Shown here: one piece after another, positions 1-7,876 of the stretch
How positions within the stretch are numbered: the stretch's first letter is position 1
Layout: every line of letters starts with the position of its first letter
Origin: Paenibacillus methanolicus
GTDB taxonomy: Bacteria > Bacillota > Bacilli > Paenibacillales > Paenibacillaceae
DNA: 64,000 nt
NCBI RefSeq assembly: GCF_008124765.1
Contig: NZ_VNHS01000006.1
Location: 248,001 to 312,000 of the forward strand
Reading direction: 5' to 3'
Notes under the pieces: model-generated
What the model saw: the letters and a program-made list of their open reading frames with translations, nothing else
Told to the model about the DNA's origin: nothing
Database searches by the model: none
Position numbers and translations under genes: made by a program

Positions 1-264
1 CGACTTCGCCGTCCATCAGACTTTCGTAGGCGGATGCGGTGCCGCTGCTCGTGACAAGGCGGTCGCCGCCGTAGGCCGGATACGCCCGGTTAGATATACC
101 GCCTGCGCGAACGCCGCGTACAGCGGGTATAACGCCGTGGCCCCGTCCAGCTTCGGCAGCTCGCCGCCAAGCGACGTCATGATCAAGCCGATAAACGCGA
201 CCAGGCCGATCACCATCACCGCCAGCACCCCGACACTCATACGCACGACAGTCGACCAACTCAT
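1..264 (-). pseudogene. PstS-like phosphate-binding protein, N-terminal part, frameshifted
   Basis: Leftward gene running off the window edge. It starts at 264 with a good ribosome site (GGGAG). Residues 1-33 hold one membrane segment; then comes LPKLDGATALYPLYAAFAQ, the typical beginning of a PstS-type periplasmic phosphate-binding domain. After about residue 57 the reading frame goes out of phase and stops at 16. In the neighbouring frame the text continues as RAYPAYGGDRLVTSSGTA and then SAYESLMDGEV, which matches the conserved S-G-T-A...Y..L..GE region of PstS. One missing base in a short C/G run near 88-92 would explain this. It is either a true inactivating frameshift or a sequencing error. 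The membrane segment instead of a lipobox suggests the PstS-like regulator/anchor subgroup rather than a classical lipoprotein. The family call rests on about 80 residues. Confidence 0.6.
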
Positions 265-450
265 GCTACAGCTCCCGTTACCATGTATTCTCCGAACGCC
301 AGATGAAACGATATGCGCCGATTCCGGACGTTATGGTATTTGACAGCTATCTTCCATTCCCTTCCAAAGCGAACGATTTTAAGGAAAACTTTTAAGCAGC
401 CCATCCATGATTGGCATGGACGCGCCGCTTGTCGAGCTCAGGAATAGGGA

Positions 451-1617
451 TTATACGGCAGCCTCTTCGCCCGCGGCTTGCCGGCTGCGCGGAAGCCTCG
501 CGCGCACGGCGACTACGAAGACGACGAGCGAGAGTCCCGCCGAGGCCGCGCAGACGACGAACAGCGCCGGGTAACCGGCGAACTGCGACACGCCGCCGAG
601 CGCGATCGAGCCCAGTCCGATGCCAAGGTCGAACGCCGTGAAGAACGAGGCGTTCGCCACGCCTTTCTGGTCCGGACGCGCCATCCGGAGCGCGCAAGCC
701 TGGAGAGCCGGCTGCGCGGAGCCGAAGCCGATCCCGTAGAGAACGGCTGCCGTCACCACGCCGGCGACGCCCGAGGCCAAGCTTAGCACGATCAAGGCCG
801 CAACCGTGACAACCAGCGACGGGATAATGACCCCCGCCTCCCCGTATCGGTCCGACAGTTTGCCGGCCATCGGCCGGATTAGCGTAAGCGCAATCGCATA
901 TACGAGGAAGAATAGTCCGGCGTTCACGCCGATCGAGACGGCGAACAACGACAGGAACGTCGTGATGCCGCCGTAGGCGACCGCTAGGAACAGAATCGCG
1001 ATCGTGACCGGCAGCAGCGATTTCTCGAACAGCTTCATCGGCTGGCGTCCCGCCGAGCGCTCGAAAGGCGTCTTCGCGGCGAACGCGAGCGCAAACGCCA
1101 GGACGGACAATCCGGTCGCGACGAGCACGACGGCACGGAACGACCCTTCCTCGATCAGCCACAAGCCTGCCATCGGCCCGATCGCCATCGCGATCGTCAT
1201 GGCCATGCCATACCAGCCCATGCCTTCGCCGCGTCGCGCCGGCGGAATAATGTCCGTTATCGCCGTGCCCACCGCCGTCGTCGACATCGCCCAGCTTACG
1301 CCATGCAGGAAGCGGAGCGCGAGCAGCGCCGCGATGCCGCCGATCCAGTCGTAGGCGTACATGGCCACCGCGAACAACAACAGCCCCCCTATAATGAACG
1401 GTCTACGCCCGTACCGGTCCAGCAGTCCGCCCACGAGGGGACGGAATAAGACGGCCGTGAGCGTGAATACGCCGCTAACGAGCCCGACCTGCGTTTGCGA
1501 GCCGCCCAAATCTTGAATAAACAACGGCAGCGTCGGCAGCAAAAAATAAAACCCGGTAAACAGCGCAAGCATCCCGATTGTGAGCGTCACGAACGGCCCC
1601 GTCCATAATCGTTCCAT
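451..1617 (-). CDS. MFS transporter, drug-efflux type
   Basis: Polytopic major facilitator protein of about 388 residues with twelve predicted hydrophobic segments. Between segments 2 and 3 it carries LLDRYGRRPFIIGG, the MFS signature loop (G/D-x-x-x-D-R-x-G-R-R), and a weaker copy KLSDRYGEAG after segment 8, as expected for the two halves of the fold. It probably exports small molecules by proton antiport at the cell membrane; the substrate cannot be read from sequence. I place the start at the second ATG (1617) because GGAGGAG lies 6-7 bases before it, whereas the upstream in-frame ATG at 1632 overlaps that ribosome site. It is transcribed alone, divergent from the polysaccharide lyase gene. 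Confidence 0.85.
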   Translation of the reverse strand: MERLWTGPFVTLTIGMLALFTGFYFLLPTLPLFIQDLGGSQTQVGLVSGVFTLTAVLFRPLVGGLLDRYGRRPFIIGGLLLFAVAMYAYDWIGGIAALLALRFLHGVSWAMSTTAVGTAITDIIPPARRGEGMGWYGMAMTIAMAIGPMAGLWLIEEGSFRAVVLVATGLSVLAFALAFAAKTPFERSAGRQPMKLFEKSLLPVTIAILFLAVAYGGITTFLSLFAVSIGVNAGLFFLVYAIALTLIRPMAGKLSDRYGEAGVIIPSLVVTVAALIVLSLASGVAGVVTAAVLYGIGFGSAQPALQACALRMARPDQKGVANASFFTAFDLGIGLGSIALGGVSQFAGYPALFVVCAASAGLSLVVFVVAVRARLPRSRQAAGEEAAV

Positions 1618-1934
1618 ATCAATCTCCTCCATAACTCGTTCATATCGTTACGTTAATTGTAGCGCTGCATACGCCGTCAGACATCGCCGGAAGGACGGAT
1701 TTACGTCAGACCTCCTCTTCGACTTTCGCCTGAGCCCGCCTCCGACTTTCGTCGTAGAAGACCGACTTGGAGCCTTCGCTCCTCCCCGCTCATTCGATCA
1801 GGGGATCGATTCGTTCTCCCGCCGCCGCATCTCGCGCAAAAGGTCAACATTTCGCGCAAAATGGGCATGTCTCGCCCTTCGAGAAGATGCTATCTTACAA
1901 ATAAGCGGCTTCCTTCCGGCTTTCTCGCCAGTGG

Positions 1935-1973
1935 TGAAAGCGTTTGGCGAACAACAGAACGGAAGCGCTTACA
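1935..1973 (+). promoter_or_regulatory. two cre-like sites before the PL8 lyase gene
   Basis: Two GCG-centred semi-palindromes, TGAAAGCGTTTGGC (1935-1948) and CGGAAGCGCTTACA (1960-1973), resemble the catabolite-responsive element consensus TGWAANCGNTNWCA; the first fits only in its left part, the second at 12 of 14 positions. They lie 23-61 bases before the start codon, where a repressor would block transcription or early elongation. Candidate CcpA or LacI-type control of a carbohydrate-degrading enzyme. Inference only; no promoter boxes are obvious in the 378 bases between the divergent genes. Confidence 0.4.
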
Positions 1974-1995
1974 TTATCAGGAAGGGGTTTTGATC

Positions 1996-4908
1996 ATGCT
2001 TCCTCGTCAATCGGAAAGGCGGTTATTGGTTGTGGTGCTTGCGTTCATGCTTATGCTTGGAGGTACCTTCGGTTCGTTCGCGCCGTCCGCCCATGCGGCG
2101 GATGAATACGACGGACTGCGGGCCAAATGGAAGGCGCTTCTCGTCGGCGCTAACGCGAATACGTCCGATCCGGACATCGCCGCTTCGATTCAATCCACGA
2201 CGGCCAAGGCAAGCGGCTTCTGGACGTCGCTCGACACCTCCGCCGGCCGCACGGCATTATGGAGCGACCTGGCCAACTGGTCGGCTTCCAGTACGATTAC
2301 CGGCAGCTATAACCGGCTGAAGACGATGGCGATCGCGTATGCGACAAGCGGCTCTTCCCTCCAGAATAACGCGACGCTCAAGAGCGACATCATTGCCGGC
2401 TTGGACTGGCTGTATGCGAACAAATACAATGCGACCAAGAGCGAGACGGGCAACTGGTGGGATTGGGAAATCGGCACGCCGCTCATTTTGAACGACATTA
2501 TGACGTTGATGTACGACGACCTGTCCGCGGCGCAGCGGACGAATTACTTGAACGCGATCCAGAAGTTCTGCCCCGATCCTACGAAGCGGACGATCTCCCC
2601 GACCATCACGGAGACGGGCGCCAACCGGCTCGACAAGGCGCTGATCGTCGCGGTCGCGGGCGTCGTCGGCAAAGATTCCGCCAAGCTGGCCGCCGGGCGC
2701 GACGCGATCAGCCACACGCTGCTCTATGTGACGGATGGCGACGGGTTCTATACGGATGGTTCGTTCGTCCAGCATACGGACGTGGCGTATACGGGCAGCT
2801 ATGGCAGCGTGCTCATCTCCGACATGGCCAAGCTGCTCTATCTGCTTCAGGGCTCCACCTGGCAGGTAACGGACGCCAACCTTGGCAACGTCTACAAGTG
2901 GGTTACGGAATCGTTCCAGCCGGTCATGTATAAGGGCGCGATCATGGACATGGTGCGCGGGCGCGCGATCTCCCGCGAGGAGTCCGAGGACCATGAAGCC
3001 GGACGTTCGATCATCATCTCGCTCGTGCGTCTGGCGGAAGGCGCTCCGGCCGACAAGGCGCTGCAAATTCGACAGATCGCCAAAGGCTGGATCGCGCAGG
3101 ATACGACGTTCGCCAACTACTATGCGGAGATGAGCGTATCGGATATCGTTCGCGTCAAGGCGCTCATGTCGGATAGCCAAATCACGGCCGGCAACGATCT
3201 CGTGAAGACGCACGTCTTCGCCGGCATGGACCGCGCCGTGCAGCTGCGGCCCGCGTTCGCCCTTGGCCTCTCCCTGTTCTCCAGCCGCATCTCGGCCTTC
3301 GAATACATTAACAGCGAGAACGGCAAAGGCTGGTATACGGGCGCCGGCATGACCTCGCTCTATAACGGCGATTTGAGCCAATTCAGCGGCAATTACTGGG
3401 CGACCGTCGATATGTACCGGCTCCCGGGCACGACGACGGATGGCGCCGTTAGCGCGACGCCGGTCAATTCGAAGCATTACACCGGCAACCGCAATTGGGT
3501 CGGCGGCTCCGAGCTGGGTAACCAGGCGTCCGTCGGCATGGACTTCTCGATGACGCCGGTGACGGGCACGACGCTCGCGGGCAAGAAATCGTGGTTCCTC
3601 TTCGGCGATCGAATCGTGGCGCTCGGCTCGGGCATCGCGAGCACCGACAACAAGAAGGTGGAGACGATCATCGAGAACCGCAAGCTGAACGGCGCAGGCA
3701 CGAACGCCCTCACGGTGAACGGCACCGCCAAATCGATCGCATCCGGCTGGAGCGAGGCAATGACGAACGTCAGCTGGGCCCATCTCGCCGGCAGCGCGGC
3801 CGGGTCGGATATCGGATACTATTTCCCGACGCCTTCTGCGGTCAGCGGCCTGCGCGAGACGCGCACCGGTTCGTGGAGCCAGGTCAATACGGGACAGAGC
3901 GCGGCGCAGGTGACGAACCGGTTCTTAAGCCTTTCCTTCAATCACGGGAACAACCCAAGCGGCGCGACATATGCGTACGCCGTTCTTCCCGGTAAGTCCG
4001 CATCCGCCATGGCAGCGTACGCGGCGAACCCGGATATCGCCGTGTTGGAAAATTCCACGGCCGCGCACGCCGTCCGCGATGTCTCGTCGGGAACAGTCGG
4101 CGCGAATTTCTGGAACGACGCGGTCAAGACGGTGAACGTGAACGGATCGGCCTATTTGACGAGCAACAAGAAAGCATCCGTCACCGTCACGGAATCGGGC
4201 GGCGAACTAGCCATCGCCGCTTCCGATCCGACGCAGGCCAATACAGGCACGATCCGTATCGAGATCAACCGCACGGCCACGTCCGCGCTGTCGCTTGATC
4301 CCGGCGTCATGGTCGTTTCGCTCGCGCCGACGATCAAGCTGGACGTGAACGTCTCTGGCTCCCTCGGCCGATCGTACGCGGCGAAGCTTGCGCTGGGCAG
4401 CGCGGTCGTGACGAATATTGCCGCCGAAGCGGATGCCTACGTTCGCGACGGGGCGAGCGCAAGCGTGAATTACGGCGCCGATGCGTCGCTCGTCGTCAAG
4501 AACGACGGCACCGGCTATGCGCGCGAATCCTACATCCGGTTCAATCTCGCGGGCGTAAGCGATCCCGTTACGAGCGCCAAGCTGCAGCTGACGCCGACGA
4601 GCGTCGGCATGAGCGGCATCGCCCATCATGCCTATCTGGCAGCTAGCGACAGTTGGGGCGAGAGCACGATCACGTGGAGCAACAAGCCCGCTTCGGGCGC
4701 GCTGCTCGGATCCTGGACCGTCCCGGCGGCGGGCACTTCCGCCATGATCGACATCACCGCCGAGGTGAACGCCGCCATCGCGGGCGACAAGAAGGTGTCG
4801 ATCCGCATTGCAGGCGCATCCAACCAAGGGGCGAACGGATGGGCGAACTACGGCTCCAAAGAACATGCGACCGCAGATAGCCGGCCCGCGCTCGTGCTCG
4901 TGCAGTAG
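1996..4908 (+). CDS. secreted polysaccharide lyase family 8 with C-terminal DNRLRE/CBM96-like domain
   Basis: A 970-residue secreted lyase of the hyaluronate/chondroitin AC/xanthan lyase family, which cleaves uronic-acid-containing polysaccharides by beta-elimination. Start at 1996 is set by GGAAGGGG nine bases upstream; longer in-frame starts lack a ribosome site and a signal peptide. Signal peptide 1-34 (cleavage at AHA/AD). The alpha/alpha toroid has NWWDWEIG at 153-160; catalytic residues are N210, H260, Y269 and R323, with the same spacing as N349, H399, Y408 and R462 of pneumococcal hyaluronate lyase. Beta-sandwich domains follow. Residues about 805-970 form a DNRLRE/CBM96-like module (ADAYVRDG, NYG, SYIRFNL, ITWSNKPA), a carbohydrate-binding or surface module. 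Substrate is not decidable. It is monocistronic, followed by a terminator; no uronyl hydrolase or sulfatase neighbours it. Confidence 0.9.
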   Translation: MLPRQSERRLLVVVLAFMLMLGGTFGSFAPSAHAADEYDGLRAKWKALLVGANANTSDPDIAASIQSTTAKASGFWTSLDTSAGRTALWSDLANWSASSTITGSYNRLKTMAIAYATSGSSLQNNATLKSDIIAGLDWLYANKYNATKSETGNWWDWEIGTPLILNDIMTLMYDDLSAAQRTNYLNAIQKFCPDPTKRTISPTITETGANRLDKALIVAVAGVVGKDSAKLAAGRDAISHTLLYVTDGDGFYTDGSFVQHTDVAYTGSYGSVLISDMAKLLYLLQGSTWQVTDANLGNVYKWVTESFQPVMYKGAIMDMVRGRAISREESEDHEAGRSIIISLVRLAEGAPADKALQIRQIAKGWIAQDTTFANYYAEMSVSDIVRVKALMSDSQITAGNDLVKTHVFAGMDRAVQLRPAFALGLSLFSSRISAFEYINSENGKGWYTGAGMTSLYNGDLSQFSGNYWATVDMYRLPGTTTDGAVSATPVNSKHYTGNRNWVGGSELGNQASVGMDFSMTPVTGTTLAGKKSWFLFGDRIVALGSGIASTDNKKVETIIENRKLNGAGTNALTVNGTAKSIASGWSEAMTNVSWAHLAGSAAGSDIGYYFPTPSAVSGLRETRTGSWSQVNTGQSAAQVTNRFLSLSFNHGNNPSGATYAYAVLPGKSASAMAAYAANPDIAVLENSTAAHAVRDVSSGTVGANFWNDAVKTVNVNGSAYLTSNKKASVTVTESGGELAIAASDPTQANTGTIRIEINRTATSALSLDPGVMVVSLAPTIKLDVNVSGSLGRSYAAKLALGSAVVTNIAAEADAYVRDGASASVNYGADASLVVKNDGTGYARESYIRFNLAGVSDPVTSAKLQLTPTSVGMSGIAHHAYLAASDSWGESTITWSNKPASGALLGSWTVPAAGTSAMIDITAEVNAAIAGDKKVSIRIAGASNQGANGWANYGSKEHATADSRPALVLVQ

Positions 4909-4950
4909 CGCGGCGTCGCGGGTGAACCGACAATACAAACGATGATCAAT

Positions 4951-4992
4951 CAAGCGCGTTATTCGCTTCCGGCAGAGGACGCGCTTGTTTTA
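4951..4992 (+). terminator. terminator of the PL8 gene
   Basis: CAAGCGCGT pairs with ACGCGCTTG across a loop of about 20 bases and is followed by GTTTTAT. It lies 42 bases after the stop codon of the lyase gene. Confidence 0.6.
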
Positions 4993-5021
4993 TGTACGGT
5001 TTCAGCTAACCGGCCTATGCC

Positions 5022-5053
5022 ACAACAAAAAACAGCCGCGAATGCGGCTGTTC
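5022..5053 (-). terminator. terminator of the 53-aa gene
   Basis: Perfect hairpin AACAGCCGC/GCGGCTGTT with a four-base loop, followed on the minus strand by a run of T (read as AAAAAA at 5027-5032 on the plus strand). It sits just past the stop of the small leftward gene at 5085. Confidence 0.8.
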
Positions 5054-5084
5054 CTCGATTCATCTATGACATGGTTCGCAACGT

Positions 5085-5246
5085 TCAATACGCATGCAGC
5101 GCAAGCACTTCCAACGAATCCATCAAATCTTCAAGCTCCTGCCTCGTCATCGCCTGCATGTTGTCCAGCAGTTCCCGGACGTTCGCGTCCCCTACCAGCT
5201 CGCTTAACGTGACCATTGGCGCTTCTTGCATTAATTGTTCGTTCAT
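5085..5246 (-). CDS. hypothetical 53-aa acidic protein
   Basis: Short gene with all the hallmarks of expression: ribosome site GAGGAGGAA seven bases before ATG at 5246, and a strong terminator 30 bases after the stop. The product begins MNEQLMQEAPMVTLSELV and ends in EVLALHAY. It is acidic (many E and D), with two amphipathic helices expected (SELVGDANVRELLDNM and TRQELEDLMDSLEVL), no signal peptide, no membrane segment and no cysteine. A longer reading to 5279 exists but would ignore the ribosome site. I do not recognise a family. The helical, acidic make-up would suit a small binding partner or regulator, but nothing in the sequence or neighbours proves a role. Confidence 0.6.
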   Translation of the reverse strand: MNEQLMQEAPMVTLSELVGDANVRELLDNMQAMTRQELEDLMDSLEVLALHAY

Positions 5247-5556
5247 TCCGATTCCTCCTCGTTCTGGTTCGAAAACCACTCTTCCATGTTAGCCCGGAAA
5301 AGGAAGAACGCGGATCGCTTCCCTTCGGCAGCTGGCTGACACGCGCGCTGTTACATGCCGCGCAAGTCCCTCTAGCTTTGCGTCGCTGGCTTTCGCCAGG
5401 TTTGCCATTTATCGAGTAAGTCTTCTTAACCACATTGTACAGGACAAACGTCCTGCTTGACCAGCCCAAAATATGAATATCACGGTATGCTATGCCGCCA
5501 ATTTTCCAGACAGATGCCTCCGCCTTATTACGAACATGCCCCAGCTAGCGCGAAGA

Positions 5557-5582
5557 AGCCGCAGACACCGCCGTCTGCGGCT
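5557..5582 (-). terminator. hairpin after the 54-aa gene
   Basis: Perfect 10-base stem AGCCGCAGAC/GTCTGCGGCT with a 6-base loop, 25 bases past the stop of the small leftward gene at 5608. The T stretch behind it is poor (TCTTCG), so it may be a transcript-stabilising hairpin rather than a strong terminator. Confidence 0.55.
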
Positions 5583-5607
5583 CCCATGCATGCCATTATG
5601 TGCCATC

Positions 5608-5772
5608 CTATTTCAATTCCAGCTCGTCGGCGTCGCCAGGGGCAACATGCTGCCGCGCCTCTGTCGGCTGTTCCGACGCTCGCGTACGGTGCGTATCCGC
5701 GATGCCGGCATGAAGCATGCCGAATTCATCCATTTCCGGGTTGTCGCCGAAGAGAGTCGCCTTGTCTACCAC
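5608..5772 (-). CDS. hypothetical 54-aa protein, GTG start
   Basis: A gene too short for usual length cut-offs. Ribosome site AAAGGAGG lies seven bases before GTG at 5772, and a hairpin follows the TAG stop. The product reads MVDKATLFGDNPEMDEFGM, then LHAGIADTHRTR, and ends DADELELK: hydrophilic, acidic at both ends, no membrane segment and no cysteine. The composition is like small cytosolic or spore-enriched proteins of Bacillales (polar, disordered), but I do not recognise a family. It resembles in style the 52-aa gene at 17540-17698 (polar, acidic, single gene with excellent ribosome site), although the two are not obviously homologous. The 360 bases between it and the 53-aa gene's terminator region hold no other gene that I can support. 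Confidence 0.6.
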   Translation of the reverse strand: MVDKATLFGDNPEMDEFGMLHAGIADTHRTRASEQPTEARQHVAPGDADELELK

Positions 5773-6002
5773 CGCCCCAACCTCCTTTCGCTTTCAATTC
5801 CCAATGCTCACCCTGTAGTGTCCGCTGCCAATTGTTGTCTTATACGCGAAACCCCGCATTTTCGACAAACCGGGAAATGCAGGAAGCAACGGCGATACCG
5901 CGATTTTGGCAGACATCCCTTCTCGCGAACTAGTACCTCGGAAGCTTGAAACCTTTCTGATATTCCCCTCTATTCATTTTGCCAAGGGTACTCCGATATA
6001 TA

Positions 6003-6029
6003 TTTACATTGGATTTCTGCTGCTATACT
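6003..6029 (+). promoter_or_regulatory. promoter of the chitinase gene
   Basis: Extended -10 element TGCTATACT (6021-6029) with an upstream TTTACA (6003-6008) at a short 15-base spacing; the extended TG would compensate. About 50 bases before the start codon. The rest of the 305-base gap 5773-6077 shows nothing else clear. Confidence 0.45.
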
Positions 6030-6077
6030 GACTCTATCAATCTAGCAACGCCCCACGCCACCTATCGGAGGGACATC

Positions 6078-7694
6078 ATGTCAAGTCAGCCACAGATCAT
6101 GCCGACACGCCGCTATGCCCGTTTCCTCGCTTTGCTTCTGCTCTCATTCGTGTTCGCGCTCGCCGGCACCCACGTGTCGGCCGCTCCGAAGGATCGACTG
6201 GCGCCAACCGCGCCGATGAGCCTGACCGCGCTTAATGTTACTTCGTCCAACCTCCAGCTGAGCTGGAAGCCGTCGACCGACAATGTCGGCATTGCCAAGT
6301 ACCTTGTTTATCGCGGAACGGTCCAGATTGGATCGGCCACGACGACCGCTTACGTCGTGAACAACCTGCTAGCGGGGACGAAATATTCGTTTATCGTAAA
6401 AGCTGCTGACGCCGCTGGGAACGTGTCCGCGGCAAGCGCGACGCTGACCGTCACGACAGCGGTCGCCGCGACGACCACGACGACCGTCTCCACGGATGCG
6501 GCAGCAACAACAACAACGACAGGAACGGCTATTGAAACAACGACATCAGCGGCGCCGACCGCGACAACCACGGCATCCCCATCCGTCGCAGCGACCGGCA
6601 AACGCGTCGTCGGGTATTACACCGGTTGGTCGACGTATAACGGCTTGCAGATCGCCTCGATCGACGGCAGTAAGCTGACGCACATCAACTACGCGTTCGC
6701 GAACGTCGGCGCCGATTTAAAAGTCGTGCCGAGCGATCCGTACGCGGATATTCAGAAGCGTTTCCCGAACGAACTGACCACCGATCCGTTCTACGGCAAT
6801 TTCAATCAGCTGTTGAAACTCAAACAAAAGTACCCGCATCTGAAGACGCTGATCTCGGTCGGCGGCTGGGGCGGATCTGCCCAGTTCTCGAATGCCGCGC
6901 TGAACGAAACGAATCGGGAAATTTTCGCCGCGAGCGCGGTCCAGTTCATCGTCCAGTACGGCTTCGACGGCATCGACATCGACTGGGAATATCCGGTTGC
7001 CGGCGGCGCCGCGGGCAATATCAACCGCCCGGAAGACAAGACGAATTTCACGCTCCTCATGCAGAAGCTGCGCGAGAAGTTGAACGCCCAAAGCCTCAAA
7101 GACGGCAAAACCTATTTGCTGACGTTCGCTTCCGCCGTCGGCGGATCCTACCTGAACAACGTCGAAATCGCCAAGCTGGCCGCCATCTCGGACTACATTA
7201 ACCTGATGAGCTACGACATCCACGGCACGTGGGAGACGATGACCGGATTTAACGCGCCGCTCTACCGCGACCCCGCCAGCAAATTCACATGGGAAACGAG
7301 CGTGAGCGACGCGATCGCGCTCTACTTGAAGGCCGCCGTCCCCGCGGACAAAATCGTCATGGGCATCCCGTTCTATGGCACGAAGTACACGAACGTCGCG
7401 AGCGCCGGCAGCGGCCTCTACCAAACGTACTCCGGCGGCGGTTCCGTCACGTATGCGGACCTGAAATCGTCCTTTATCGGACTGAACGGCTACACGCGCT
7501 ATTTCAATGCGGACTCCAAGGTACCTTACCTATGGAACGGCAGTACGTTCATCAGTTACGACGACGCGGAATCGATCGGCCACAAAGCGGCATACATTAA
7601 GAGTCAAAATCTCGCCGGTGCCATGATTTGGTCGCTCGGCTACGATACGACGAACGGCGAGCTGCTCGGCGCGCTCCACCAAAGCCTGCAATAA
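6078..7694 (+). CDS. secreted GH18 chitinase with fibronectin type III domain
   Basis: Hydrolyses beta-1,4 bonds of chitin outside the cell. The 538-residue product has a signal peptide (1-35, cleavage at HVSA/AP), one fibronectin type III domain (about 40-128), a low-complexity Thr/Ala linker (129-172) and a GH18 catalytic barrel (about 175-538). The catalytic motif is DGIDIDWE, with D297, D300, D302 and the acid/base E304; SVGGWGG (260-266) and YINLMSYD are the other family signatures, and the barrel closes normally with MIWSLGYD. There is no dedicated chitin-binding module, so the FnIII domain may act as spacer. Start at 6078 is set by CGGAGGG five bases upstream and gives a proper signal peptide; the 33-residue longer reading does not. 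It is a single gene between its promoter and a strong terminator. Confidence 0.93.
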   Translation: MSSQPQIMPTRRYARFLALLLLSFVFALAGTHVSAAPKDRLAPTAPMSLTALNVTSSNLQLSWKPSTDNVGIAKYLVYRGTVQIGSATTTAYVVNNLLAGTKYSFIVKAADAAGNVSAASATLTVTTAVAATTTTTVSTDAAATTTTTGTAIETTTSAAPTATTTASPSVAATGKRVVGYYTGWSTYNGLQIASIDGSKLTHINYAFANVGADLKVVPSDPYADIQKRFPNELTTDPFYGNFNQLLKLKQKYPHLKTLISVGGWGGSAQFSNAALNETNREIFAASAVQFIVQYGFDGIDIDWEYPVAGGAAGNINRPEDKTNFTLLMQKLREKLNAQSLKDGKTYLLTFASAVGGSYLNNVEIAKLAAISDYINLMSYDIHGTWETMTGFNAPLYRDPASKFTWETSVSDAIALYLKAAVPADKIVMGIPFYGTKYTNVASAGSGLYQTYSGGGSVTYADLKSSFIGLNGYTRYFNADSKVPYLWNGSTFISYDDAESIGHKAAYIKSQNLAGAMIWSLGYDTTNGELLGALHQSLQ

Positions 7695-7723
7695 TACGAT
7701 TTCTTATATCGGAAATGCTGTCG

Positions 7724-7748
7724 CCCTCCCGCTCGCGGGAGGGTTTTT
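7724..7748 (+). terminator. chitinase terminator
   Basis: CCCTCCCG/CGGGAGGG with a four-base loop followed by TTTTT, 30 bases past the stop. Confidence 0.85.
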
Positions 7749-7876
7749 GCGTATCCATGCCGATCAGCGTCGAAATGGAAAGGCTTCCATTACCAACTCC
7801 GAATCGGTACAATAACGATAGACCCCGTCATCTTGGAAACCCCGCTTCCACTCCTGTATAGAAGGGATTGTTCCAA

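Noticed and set aside
2257..3783. 508-codon open frame antisense to the PL8 gene
   Set aside because: No ribosome site, Arg/Ala/Gly-rich shadow composition, fully opposite a well-supported catalytic gene. The same applies to other long opposite frames over GC-rich genes (for example 9974-11437, 20947-22287, 34294-36033, 40700-41995).
6470..6570. ACGACC/ACAACA simple repeats
   Set aside because: They encode the Thr-rich linker between the FnIII and GH18 domains of the chitinase.
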